In this document: piece by piece, positions 35,055-43,405 of the stretch
Position numbering within the stretch: position 1 is the first letter of the stretch
How the letters are laid out: each line of letters opens with the position of its first letter
Assembly: GCF_002933855.1 (NCBI RefSeq)
Contig: NZ_BFAQ01000013.1
Coordinates: 124,001-188,000 of the forward strand
Origin: Vibrio penaeicida
GTDB taxonomy: Bacteria > Pseudomonadota > Gammaproteobacteria > Enterobacterales > Vibrionaceae
Direction: 5' to 3'
Length of the DNA stretch: 64,000 nucleotides
The notes under the pieces: generated by a model
The model's input: the letters and a program-made list of their open reading frames with translations, nothing else
What the model was told of the DNA's origin: nothing
The model's database searches: none
Translations under genes and position numbers: made by a program

Positions 35055-37120
35055 TGAACGCATTTGATAAAGAGCAACTGCAGGAAGCTCTTTTTGAACT
35101 TCAAAAAAGTAAAGAAAAAGAACAAAAGTTGCTTGATGAGAACAGAGCAATCCTCGCATCACTCTCATCCATGACAGGTGCAAGCAATAAACACCAAATC
35201 TTCAACGGATTGTTAAGCGTACTTAGAAAGTACATCAAATTTGAAGACGCCATCGTACTCTCTAGAAACTTGGGTGAATCCAACTTCCAAACCTTGTTAA
35301 GTACCAACAAGGTTTTTAAAGATAAGATTTGGACCAACGACGACAAATTTAACCGCGCTATCTTTGGTGAGAGCATCATTGTCTACCAACCAGAATCACT
35401 CCAGCAATTTGGGCAATTCAATTCGATACTAAAAGATCAAATTCAATCAGTGTTGCTCACAGGCGTAGAGTCTGAAGCTAGCCAATCGGTCATATTGTTC
35501 ATTAGCAAACAAAAAGGGCAGTTTTGTATAAATTGCAAAGCGATTCTCACACGCTTGTTGCCATTAATAGAACGAGCCGTCATAGACATTGACTACAAAG
35601 AAAAGCTACAAACCCTTGTTGCAACACGAACCAGCGAACTAAAACAAAACCGAGAACGCTTTCGAGATTTTGCTAGCAGTGTAGGGGATTGTTTATGGGA
35701 AACCGACGTCAATTACCAACTCACTTATGTCTCAAAGATCAGTGCCATCAAAACAGATTTCCACAACAAGAAGATCCACGAACTTGTTCAAGGTAATGCC
35801 GCTCTCAATCATTTAATCTCGGCAATGGATACACGATCACCTGTTCGAGATCTCGAATGGTGCTACGACCTTGAAAAAGGGATTTGGCTAAGTATAAGTG
35901 GCGCGCCTTTATTCGATCTTGAAGGCGAATTTTTTGGCTACCGAGGCACGATAAAAGACATATCGCAAAGCAAGCAGCGATACTTAGAATTAAAACGTGC
36001 TCGCATGGAATCCGAAAAAGCGAACATCGCTAAGTCTCAGTTTCTGGCGATGATGAGCCATGAAATAAGAACGCCTCTAAATGCCATTTTAGGTCTTATC
36101 GATGTCCAACTTGCCAAATGCTCCGATAAAGACAATACCGATGTGCTAAAGATGATGGAATCATCAGCAGAATTGTTACTTGCCATTATCAGTGACGTAT
36201 TGGATCTATCCAAAATAGAGTCGGGGAGTTTCGACTTAGATACTAAGAACGTTAAAATACGTGACATTGTCACTGTAAATCTTCAACATTACCAAGAACT
36301 TGCAAATCAAAAGTCTCTCTCACTAAAAATAATCTTAGGTGATGACTTACCAGAAGAAATTCATACGGACGCAACCAGGCTATCCCAAATCATGTTCAAC
36401 TTAGTTGGGAATGCCGTGAAGTTCACCAATTCTGGCACAGTAAATGTAGAAGTTACAACCAAGGATAGTCGAGCGCTGGTCATAAAAGTCTCTGATACTG
36501 GAATTGGAATGGACGATACTACTATCGAAAAACTGTTCAAACCATTCGTTCAAGCCGACAGTTCCATCACTCGAAAATTTGGTGGCACAGGGCTGGGCTT
36601 AGCCATTTCAAAACAGTTAGCTTTGCTTTTGGGGGGCGATATAAAAGTTACGAGCACGCCCAACAAAGGGAGTACATTTACCGTCACTTTGCCAATCGAT
36701 AGTATAAGAACCAATGAAAGTATTGATAGCAAAGCCAGTCATAATGAAAAGCGACAAAAAAATTTGGAAGTGTTGATCGCCGAAGACAGTCCAGCAAACC
36801 AAATGGTCATTAAATTGATGCTGTCGAACCTAGGGCATAAAGTGCACATCGTACCGAACGGTGTAAAAGCCATAGAGTTTGTTGAAGGGAATCAAGAAAA
36901 GCTCGACGTTATATTCATGGACATCTCCATGCCAGAAATGGACGGGCTAGCGGCAACCAAAATATTGCGAGCAAAGGGTGTAACACTGCCAATCATTGCA
37001 CTCACTGCTCACGCAATGACGACAGACAAAGACAAATGTCTAGAAGCTGGCATGGATAAATTTGTCGCAAAACCCGTCCGAGCTAAAGACATACAAGAAA
37101 TTTTAAAAGCGTACTCGTAA
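35054..37120 (+). CDS. vpsS: Hybrid histidine kinase VpsS/NahK type
   Basis: 688 aa, soluble. N-terminal coiled coil and GAF-like region (1-180), PAS-like domain (about 200-305), HisKA box FLAMMSHEIRTPLNAIL with His336, ATPase boxes NLVGNAVKF, DTGIGM and GGTGLGLAIS, and a C-terminal receiver with Asp623 (FMDISMPEMDG) and Lys673. No HPt domain: in V. cholerae VpsS passes phosphate to LuxU and thus feeds quorum sensing and biofilm control, with NosP as NO input. A perfect matS site lies in the codons for RDIVT (residues 403-407). Confidence 0.88.
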   Translation: MNAFDKEQLQEALFELQKSKEKEQKLLDENRAILASLSSMTGASNKHQIFNGLLSVLRKYIKFEDAIVLSRNLGESNFQTLLSTNKVFKDKIWTNDDKFNRAIFGESIIVYQPESLQQFGQFNSILKDQIQSVLLTGVESEASQSVILFISKQKGQFCINCKAILTRLLPLIERAVIDIDYKEKLQTLVATRTSELKQNRERFRDFASSVGDCLWETDVNYQLTYVSKISAIKTDFHNKKIHELVQGNAALNHLISAMDTRSPVRDLEWCYDLEKGIWLSISGAPLFDLEGEFFGYRGTIKDISQSKQRYLELKRARMESEKANIAKSQFLAMMSHEIRTPLNAILGLIDVQLAKCSDKDNTDVLKMMESSAELLLAIISDVLDLSKIESGSFDLDTKNVKIRDIVTVNLQHYQELANQKSLSLKIILGDDLPEEIHTDATRLSQIMFNLVGNAVKFTNSGTVNVEVTTKDSRALVIKVSDTGIGMDDTTIEKLFKPFVQADSSITRKFGGTGLGLAISKQLALLLGGDIKVTSTPNKGSTFTVTLPIDSIRTNESIDSKASHNEKRQKNLEVLIAEDSPANQMVIKLMLSNLGHKVHIVPNGVKAIEFVEGNQEKLDVIFMDISMPEMDGLAATKILRAKGVTLPIIALTAHAMTTDKDKCLEAGMDKFVAKPVRAKDIQEILKAYS
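36261..36273. other. matS site (MatP-binding, Ter macrodomain)
   Basis: GTGACATTGTCAC fits the consensus GTGACRNYGTCAC at every position. The site is inside vpsS, 1.7 kb from dif and 10.7 kb from matP. The only perfect match I found in the window. Confidence 0.85.
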
Positions 37121-37193
37121 AGTCATTAGGTGGATTTAACTCTAGATACTATATGCTTGTATTTGTCAGGCTAAATACTCTTAGGAGATACTA

Positions 37194-37829
37194 ATGAAAG
37201 CGTTACATATCAGTTATATGGCACTAGCCTTAACAAGTAGCCATCAAGCATTCGCAAATACAGATCTTGTTCGTGCTGAAATCCCTAACTGTAACTACAC
37301 AAAACTTGTTGTTAATGCACCTTCAAAAATTAAACTGATCGCGCAAGGACAACCGTCGGGCAGCGTCCAGGGTACAAGCAAAGAGCTGGGATACCTCAAA
37401 TACAAATGCTCGGATGGTATCTTAGAAATAGACACAAAAAGAAATGTCTCCATCAGAAAAGGCTATAGCTTTAACTTAGCCAATGGATCCATCAGTAAAG
37501 TGATCCTAAACGGAAACCAGCAAGCAAATATTAGTGAGTTAGTAACGAAAGAATTCAGCCTTGCAAGTTATGGCTCCGCCAAATCCGTCATTTCTGGAAA
37601 AGTTGAATATTTTAATGTCACGGCAGATGGTGAAGCTAATGTGGATTCGTCGACTTTAGAATCCCAAAAAGGAAAGGTATGGCTCAATGGTTCAGGGTCG
37701 GTGAAAATTAACTCATCCGAAGAATTAAGTGCTGAAGTAAATGGTTCAGGGCGCATCGAGTACATAGGCACACCAAAGCAACTAGATGTGTCTTTTAATG
37801 GAACAGGATCCATTTCGACAATTAACTAA
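37194..37829 (+). CDS. Secreted GIN-domain (DUF2807) protein
   Basis: 211 aa with a signal peptide (residues 1-21, ending AFANTD). The rest is a beta-helix-like repeat: LVVNAPSKIKLI, KVILNGNQQANI, SLASYGSAKS, NVTADGEANV, KVWLNGSGSVKI, SAEVNGSGRIEY and DVSFNGTGSIST. The recurring NGSG turns are typical of head-GIN/DUF2807 domains, thought to be surface or periplasmic binding modules. AGGAG at 37182-37186 precedes the ATG. A strong hairpin follows the stop. Confidence 0.82.
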   Translation: MKALHISYMALALTSSHQAFANTDLVRAEIPNCNYTKLVVNAPSKIKLIAQGQPSGSVQGTSKELGYLKYKCSDGILEIDTKRNVSIRKGYSFNLANGSISKVILNGNQQANISELVTKEFSLASYGSAKSVISGKVEYFNVTADGEANVDSSTLESQKGKVWLNGSGSVKINSSEELSAEVNGSGRIEYIGTPKQLDVSFNGTGSISTIN

Positions 37830-37855
37830 GTTGCGAAATACCAACTTAACGTAAC

Positions 37856-37901
37856 GCTAATAATCATGCCTTAATCTTTGATTAAAGTAATGATTATTAG
37901 C
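37856..37901 (+). terminator. Long inverted repeat after the GIN gene, near dif
   Basis: GCTAATAATCAT (37856-37867) pairs with ATGATTATTAGC (37890-37901); an inner TTAATC/GATTAA pair extends the stem with small bulges. It lies 27 bp after the stop and is followed by TATTTTATGG. Likely terminator, though AT-rich for that role. Confidence 0.55.
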
Positions 37902-37995
37902 TATTTTATGGTAAATAGGATTATGGTTAAATAGCTCGAGTTTTGGTGGGCTAGGACAAAGCAAGAAGCACAGTACTTACGTAGACTCACACACC

Positions 37996-38023
37996 ATTTA
38001 ACATAATATACATAATACGCACC
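37996..38023 (-). other. dif: dif site (XerCD chromosome dimer resolution)
   Basis: Read on the minus strand: XerC arm GGTGCGTATTA, central hexamer TGTATA, XerD arm TTATGTTAAAT. This is 26 of 28 identical to E. coli dif, with an unchanged central region and XerD arm. Supported by context: terminus genes (matP, zapC), a matS site, and KOPS motifs that point toward it from both sides. XerCD-FtsK resolve dimers here, and it is the entry site for XerCD-using phages such as CTX in V. cholerae. Confidence 0.95.
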
Positions 38024-38099
38024 GAAACTGTAAACCCAAAGCGATAATGTCCTAATATTTCCAAGTGAATCTGTCCTATGTTTGCTTGGAGGTATTTGG

Positions 38100-38609
38100 A
38101 TGTTTATCACCATGAACAGACTCGAACTAGATCGCTTAGCCATTGTCCGTGACGCCAGCGAAAAACGATTAAGACGCAAAGATGCAGCCGACATGCTTTC
38201 TCTTAGTTATCGTCAGCTTCAACGCTTAATCACTGCTTATCGGCGACATGGGCCGTCAGCATTAGCACACGGTAATCGTGGCAAACCTTCTTCAAACCGT
38301 ATTGATGAAAACGTACGCGTTAGAGCTTTATCCATTATACGCCGCTTATACCACGACTTTGGTCCTAGCTTGGCACATGAAAAGTTATTAGGAAACCATA
38401 AGTTGTGTGTATCTTTAGAGACACTTAGGCAATGGATGATTGCTGATGGTCTTTGGGTGCCACACACTCAGTGACAATCTAGAATTTATCAACCCCGTCA
38501 GCGCCGGGATTGTCTTGGCGAACTAATCCAAATTGATGGTTCACATCATGATTGGTTTGAAGGTCTCAGTCCCAAGAATACTCAGACGTTGAAAGCGTGC
38601 TCATTCTAA
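38100..38609 (+). pseudogene. Decayed ISNCY-type transposase next to dif
   Basis: From ATG 38100 (GGAGG 7 nt upstream) the frame encodes the helix-turn-helix part of an ISNCY/IS1202-like transposase (RKDAADMLSLSYRQLQRLI, KLLGNHKLCVSLETLRQWMI, LWVPHTQ). A TGA at 38472-38474 interrupts it; the same frame then continues with the conserved catalytic start QRRDCLGELIQIDGSHHDWF and loses similarity near 38565, ending at TAA 38607. So a nonsense mutation and a 3' deletion. The remnant starts about 75 bp from dif. Confidence 0.85.
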
Positions 38610-38887
38610 ATAAGAACATGATCATATCTATGAAAAAGAATTAAGATGTTAATGAGATGCCCTCTGTTGTATACCCTATATCCCCTGCACTCTTAAGTTA
38701 AGCTAAAAGTAGTTACCCTTAGCGCTAACTGGTCATCAGTAAGGTCTCTGATAATTTTGTCTATTAAAACCCTTCTCAATAAGCTCAAATTCGTTTGAAC
38801 CTTATCTCATTCCAAATTAATGATTCTTTCTCTCTATATAAAGGCATTTCATAATCGTGAGTCAAAACAACTATTCAGGCTAGGTTT
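38610..38887. other. Intergenic region with no recognised feature
   Basis: About 280 bp, AT-rich, between the transposase remnant and the DUF2726 gene. AGG just before 38888 is the ribosome site of the next gene. I found no element end, tRNA or clear operator. Confidence 0.4.
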
Positions 38888-39430
38888 ATGACAATACTCC
38901 AACTAACTCTTCTGGTTTTTTTATTTATTATCGTTTTATCTTTTAAGCTCGCCGCTGGTAAAAACCGAAAAGGCGCTTCTAAATCAACAAATAAGTATCA
39001 GTATCAACCTAGAAAGTACCTTACAACAAAAGCAGAACTCTCCTTCTTTCATGCACTTGATAATGCTATTGGTAGCAAATACCGTGTGTTTAGCAAAGTT
39101 CGTATCGCTGATGTCATTTCTCCAAAGAAAGGCTTATATAACAAGAAGGAATGGCGCATTGCTTTTAACCAGATCAGTGCGAAACATTTCGACTACGTAT
39201 TGTGTTGCCCAAAGACGCTGGAGATTCTATTTACAGTTGAACTAGACGACGCCTCACATCAAAAAGTGTCTCGCATTAAACGTGACGAACTGGTTGAACA
39301 TGCTTGCGAAAGTGCTGGTATCAAACTTATACGGGTTCCTGTTCAATCAAGTTACAAGCTACAAGAGATTGCAGAGCTTTTTGATGTGCCCTTTACTCCC
39401 CCTGTCGCTGCTAGCGCTTTACCGGTATAA
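38888..39430 (+). CDS. DUF2726-domain protein
   Basis: 180 aa. An N-terminal membrane helix (LTLLVFLFIIVLSFKLAAG) is followed by a basic linker and the DUF2726 core: LTTKAELSFFHALDNAIGSKYRVFSKVRIADVI, FDYVLCCPKTLEILFTVELDD, HQKVSRIKRDELVEHACESAGIKLIRVP. The E-x-F and D..K arrangement and overall layout recall restriction-endonuclease-like folds, which has been suggested for this family; not proven here. Followed by a strong terminator. Confidence 0.8.
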   Translation: MTILQLTLLVFLFIIVLSFKLAAGKNRKGASKSTNKYQYQPRKYLTTKAELSFFHALDNAIGSKYRVFSKVRIADVISPKKGLYNKKEWRIAFNQISAKHFDYVLCCPKTLEILFTVELDDASHQKVSRIKRDELVEHACESAGIKLIRVPVQSSYKLQEIAELFDVPFTPPVAASALPV

Positions 39431-39437
39431 AACAAAA

Positions 39438-39462
39438 AAGGTCTAGAAACCGTCTAGACCTT
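39438..39462 (+). terminator. Terminator of the DUF2726 gene
   Basis: AAGGTCTAGA / TCTAGACCTT, 10-bp perfect stem, 5-nt loop, followed by ACTTTTG. Confidence 0.75.
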
Positions 39463-39593
39463 ACTTTTGAGTGTTGGGTTGCTACCTAAGCTTAACCTTA
39501 ATCACTAAACACCCTATCTGTTCTATTTAACCATCTAACTGTTCCCAGCCCTTTCGCTTGTAATAATACCATCAAACTTTTTGGAGTATTGGC

Positions 39594-40130
39594 ATGAAAA
39601 GTATAGCGTTAACATTAATAACAAGCTTCGTTTCAATGTGGGTAGCTGCGGACACAAAAATTCTGCACTCCGGAGGCTCTTTGATTCGAAGTGGTGACAA
39701 AATTTACTCTGTCGGGACCATCACTGTTCATTATGTCGAGCAGCACAAATTTGATCGCATTAAAGCGAAACGTGGCGATTCATATTCTGGTTTCATCTCC
39801 GCATTAGATAGCTGGGAAGAAATGCAGTCCAATAGCTATTGGGAGGCCGCGGGGAATTTTAATACCGTAATGGGCGTTTTGCCGGACAAAATGAATACCA
39901 TTGACATTCGAATTGCGAAAAACGAAAACAACCCCATTTTTGATTTGCATATTAATGATACAAAAGTGGTCTCAAAAATTGATTCCAGAATTAAAAATGT
40001 ACGTATTTCGTCTACTGGATTTCAGTCGAATCTTAATTATGTTTATGTCAATTTCGTGCCTCATTCTTCTACAAGTAATAATAAAATTAACATTGATAGT
40101 ATTACCATTAAACCAAATATAAGAGATTGA
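39594..40130 (+). CDS. Secreted protein of unknown function
   Basis: 178 aa with a signal peptide (residues 1-19, ending VAADTK). The mature chain is rich in beta-forming segments (KIYSVGTITVHYVEQ, IFDLHINDTKVV, NYVYVNFVPHS), ends IKPNIRD and has no Cys. I recognise no family. GGAG lies 9 nt before the ATG. Low-GC codon use in the last third (AATAATAAAATTAAC) suggests acquired DNA. It precedes the synthetase gene by 253 bp; whether the two are linked is unknown. Confidence 0.65.
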   Translation: MKSIALTLITSFVSMWVAADTKILHSGGSLIRSGDKIYSVGTITVHYVEQHKFDRIKAKRGDSYSGFISALDSWEEMQSNSYWEAAGNFNTVMGVLPDKMNTIDIRIAKNENNPIFDLHINDTKVVSKIDSRIKNVRISSTGFQSNLNYVYVNFVPHSSTSNNKINIDSITIKPNIRD

Positions 40131-40383
40131 TGTAATTGACTTATATGGTGGTTTCAAATTAGTTTAAAATTGGTGCTATATTCTGGTTAAGAGAATATTA
40201 ATCGGTAAAACAATTCACAATGTTTTGTTAGGTTACGGGCAATTTTTATTTGGCTACCTCTCCCCTTGATGCATAAGGGTTAAGACTGTTTTACCTTGCT
40301 GACTTAAGAGTAAATAATTTAAGCACAAGGGTGTCTTTGAGGAGCATTTTTATTCGCCTGTTATCAATGGAACCGATTCAGAT

Positions 40384-43332
40384 ATGGATGCTTCAATTCA
40401 TCACCAAAAACTCTCTGCCAAAAGTGGTCATGTGGCTCTGCCATGGTTACAACAGTTCGAACTGATTACTCGTCAGTTTCCAAACCATCAAGCTATTTTA
40501 AACCCTTCCGGCGACTCTTTTAGTTATCAAGAGTTGGACAGTAAAGCTAATCAACTTGCAAACTACTTACGCGATGCGCTTGGTCGATTGCCTGCTGGTC
40601 ACACGGGTCAAATTGTCGCTGTGTGCTTTTCTCGGGTGAATGTCGAAGTCGCAACTGCGTTTTTGGCGGTTCTAAAATTGGGGGCTGCCATTCATTTCGT
40701 TGAACCGAAGCTTGGTGTCGAAGTGAATAACAAACGTTTGAGAAAAATTGCGCCTGATCTCGTCCTTCTTGACGAAGATAATGCTCATCTATCTCATGAT
40801 ATTGAAGAGTTTGAAACGCTGGTACTGAGCGTGCATCAACACCAAATCGATAATACCGCTAAAACAAGTATTGTGACAGTAGGATCACGTAACAGTGCTT
40901 GTGTATTCTGCAGTTCAGGGACAACGGGTGAGCCAAAAGTGATAGCAATGCCAATGCTTCCACTTTCTAACCTAACGCGCTCTGCAAGCGAAGAGCTCCA
41001 CCTATGCCCTGAAAGCCGTCTAATACAACTTGCTCGACGTAATTTTGATGCGGTGGTACACGAGCTGGCGATTTCCTTAGGAAATGGAGCATGCTTAGTA
41101 TTGGTAGACGAACAAACGATGTTTTGCCATCAAGGGTTTGTTGAGTTCATAGAGGAACAGCGAGTGTCACACATGACCATTACGCCTTCGCATATCAGCC
41201 ATTTACTGCAAACACACGAAGGCAATCCTTCACGCATTTTTGAGCCTTTGAACACTGTTATGCTGGTTGGAGAAGCTTTTAGTGATGACCTCCCTCCCCG
41301 GCTTGCAAAGGCTGGCGTATCTCGTGTAGTAAATGGATATGGTCCATCTGAAGCCGGTATTTGGGTAATGAGCTCCGTGCTATTTGATTCAGGAGTATCA
41401 ACAGAAATAATGCCTACAACACTAGGCAAGCCCGTTCGTGGCGTTGATGTTCGTGTTATGAGGCAGTGTGATTTAACACATACCTGGCAATTATGTGAAG
41501 CGGGCGAAAAAGGTGAACTACTGGTCAGTAACCGCCTTCAAAACGTTTATAAAGATCAGAAAAACAATCAGAGCCGATACCTGTATATCCCAGACCCTAT
41601 CACCGATAACATCGAGTGCTTTTACCGAACGGGTGACATTGTCGAAATTTCAAACGAAAACGAACTGATCTTTGTGGGTCGTCAGGATAATCAAATCAAG
41701 CTCGCTGGACAGCTTGTTGTAACAGACGAAGTGGCTAACCAATTAAAAGAAGCATGCGTCGTTCTCTTTAAAGCTCGCAACATCGATATATACATAGATG
41801 TAGAGAGGAATTCTCAAGGCACTCCGATTTCTTTAACGGCGTACCATACTGCAGAAACACCGCAAGATGCCGACAACATCGCTTGCGAAATCAGCCGATA
41901 TTTAACTAACCAGCTCCCCTCTTATATGCTTCCAAAACGTTATGCTTGGCTGGAACGTTTCCCAATCAAAGTAGGAGGAAAATTAGATACGGTTTCAATC
42001 CAATCAAATGCTCAGGATTCTAAACGCATTCAGGCTCCGCAAACATTACCTCAAACGGTGACTCAATTAGGTATCGCTAGTATTTGGCAGCATATCCTTT
42101 CGATGAGCGACTCCATTTATCTTGAGCATAGCTTTACGGATTTAAGCGGGACATCACTACAATTATTGTCGATGTTGTCAGAAGTGAATAGAGAGTTTGG
42201 TATCCAAATAAAATCAGACTCATTAATGCACAACGACACGCTCTTAAACCTATCCGTAGCCGTTGAAAGTGCCATAAGCTGCCCTCAATCAGAAACTTTA
42301 CTGCCTCCTTCTGAAATCAATTCTTTGATTGAGATGAAATCGTCGGACCACAATAAACATTTGTTCTTGGTGCACCCTGGAGATGGTCATGTTCAGGTGT
42401 ATCAAAAAATGATGCCTTTACTACCAGATACTCTGAATGTTTATGGGTTACGCGCACCTGGTGCCGAGGCTGGCGAAGAAATCGTCCAGTTTTCCGTACT
42501 CGAATACGCACAGCGTTACGCCAACCTCATTATGAAGCAGCAACCTCACGGAGACGTCTTCATTATGGGATATTGTGCTGGAGCCCCCATTTCCATAGAA
42601 ATTGCCCGCCTCATAGAACAATCCAATAGGAAGGTTGCAATGCTTGCACTTGTAGACCTGCCTAATGGATATCACTTACAAGAAAATTCGGATATTGCGC
42701 AAGGGCTCGCGACCTTTTTTAAGCAAATGTACGGTTTGGATGTTTCTGCAAAGCAACTAAGAGAGCACGCAGACTCAGAAGCGCAATTCGAGCACTTATT
42801 TAAGCTTGCCCTGCAGCAAGGAAAGGTCGCTCACAACGAAAAAGATCAACTTCGTAATGCGCTCAATGGCGTTATGTATGAACCAGAGCAAGAAGACTCC
42901 GTCGAAACACTGCACCTTTTCTTCAAATACGCCTTTAAATTAGATATACCTGCCCAAAAACTGCGTAACCTTAGTAACGAAATAGATAGGCTCAACTACA
43001 TCGTGAATAAAGGGCAAACAAAAGGCGTTTTTCCTGCTGCTCTAACCAGCGATTATTTCTCTCGATTATTGGCAATGGAAAACACAACAAAAGAGGCAGT
43101 CCATGGATACGTGCCAGCTCCTTTAAGTATTAAAGGCAAAATTCTTTACTTACATGCGCAGCCAAGCATTGAGAACCCTATGGCCTGGTACCCTAACCCC
43201 CAAACTTGGGTTCCCTACCTAAACAAGATGGAAGTACAACAGCTGAAGGGCGACCACTACTCGATTGTCAGAGAAGATCAGGATATGAAAGATCTTATTC
43301 GATGTTTAGCGCCCCACATCACTGTTTCCTAA
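40384..43332 (+). CDS. Stand-alone NRPS: adenylation-carrier-thioesterase with Cys nucleophile
   Basis: 982 aa. Adenylation domain (about 20-540): CSSGTTGEPK (A3), NFDAVVHEL with Asp222 (A4), NGYGPSEAGIW (A5), FYRTGDIVE (A7), GRQDNQIKLAGQLV (A8), PIKVGGKLD with Lys533 (A10). Asp222 implies an alpha-amino acid substrate. Carrier domain: DLSGTSLQLL with Ser591 for phosphopantetheine. Thioesterase (about 655-982): GYCAG, with Cys731 in place of the usual Ser, Asp758 and His958. No condensation domain, so it would load one amino acid and release or transfer it. No accessory biosynthesis genes adjoin. Product unknown. Shine-Dalgarno is weak. Confidence 0.88.
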   Translation: MDASIHHQKLSAKSGHVALPWLQQFELITRQFPNHQAILNPSGDSFSYQELDSKANQLANYLRDALGRLPAGHTGQIVAVCFSRVNVEVATAFLAVLKLGAAIHFVEPKLGVEVNNKRLRKIAPDLVLLDEDNAHLSHDIEEFETLVLSVHQHQIDNTAKTSIVTVGSRNSACVFCSSGTTGEPKVIAMPMLPLSNLTRSASEELHLCPESRLIQLARRNFDAVVHELAISLGNGACLVLVDEQTMFCHQGFVEFIEEQRVSHMTITPSHISHLLQTHEGNPSRIFEPLNTVMLVGEAFSDDLPPRLAKAGVSRVVNGYGPSEAGIWVMSSVLFDSGVSTEIMPTTLGKPVRGVDVRVMRQCDLTHTWQLCEAGEKGELLVSNRLQNVYKDQKNNQSRYLYIPDPITDNIECFYRTGDIVEISNENELIFVGRQDNQIKLAGQLVVTDEVANQLKEACVVLFKARNIDIYIDVERNSQGTPISLTAYHTAETPQDADNIACEISRYLTNQLPSYMLPKRYAWLERFPIKVGGKLDTVSIQSNAQDSKRIQAPQTLPQTVTQLGIASIWQHILSMSDSIYLEHSFTDLSGTSLQLLSMLSEVNREFGIQIKSDSLMHNDTLLNLSVAVESAISCPQSETLLPPSEINSLIEMKSSDHNKHLFLVHPGDGHVQVYQKMMPLLPDTLNVYGLRAPGAEAGEEIVQFSVLEYAQRYANLIMKQQPHGDVFIMGYCAGAPISIEIARLIEQSNRKVAMLALVDLPNGYHLQENSDIAQGLATFFKQMYGLDVSAKQLREHADSEAQFEHLFKLALQQGKVAHNEKDQLRNALNGVMYEPEQEDSVETLHLFFKYAFKLDIPAQKLRNLSNEIDRLNYIVNKGQTKGVFPAALTSDYFSRLLAMENTTKEAVHGYVPAPLSIKGKILYLHAQPSIENPMAWYPNPQTWVPYLNKMEVQQLKGDHYSIVREDQDMKDLIRCLAPHITVS

Positions 43333-43360
43333 AAAAGTCCTGATAAGAAAAACAAATAAA

Positions 43361-43390
43361 AAAAGACGATGGCTCAAGCATCGTCTTTTT
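43361..43390. terminator. Bidirectional terminator after the synthetase gene
   Basis: AAAAGACGATG / CATCGTCTTTT, 11-bp stem, 7-nt loop, A-rich before and T-rich after; lies between convergent genes. Confidence 0.85.
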
Positions 43391-43405
43391 AAATTGAATA
43401 TAGGG

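Noticed and set aside
37856..38023. A second dif copy or phage attachment pair near dif
   Set aside because: I found no further XerD-arm match in the window, so no integrated XerCD-type phage can be delimited.
40369..40384. Earlier out-of-frame ATG before the NRPS
   Set aside because: It runs out of frame with the adenylation domain and stops after a short stretch, so no frameshifted N terminus is implied.
41632..41646. Second matS-like sequence in the NRPS gene (GTGACATTGTCGA)
   Set aside because: Two mismatches in the invariant half-site; too weak to call.
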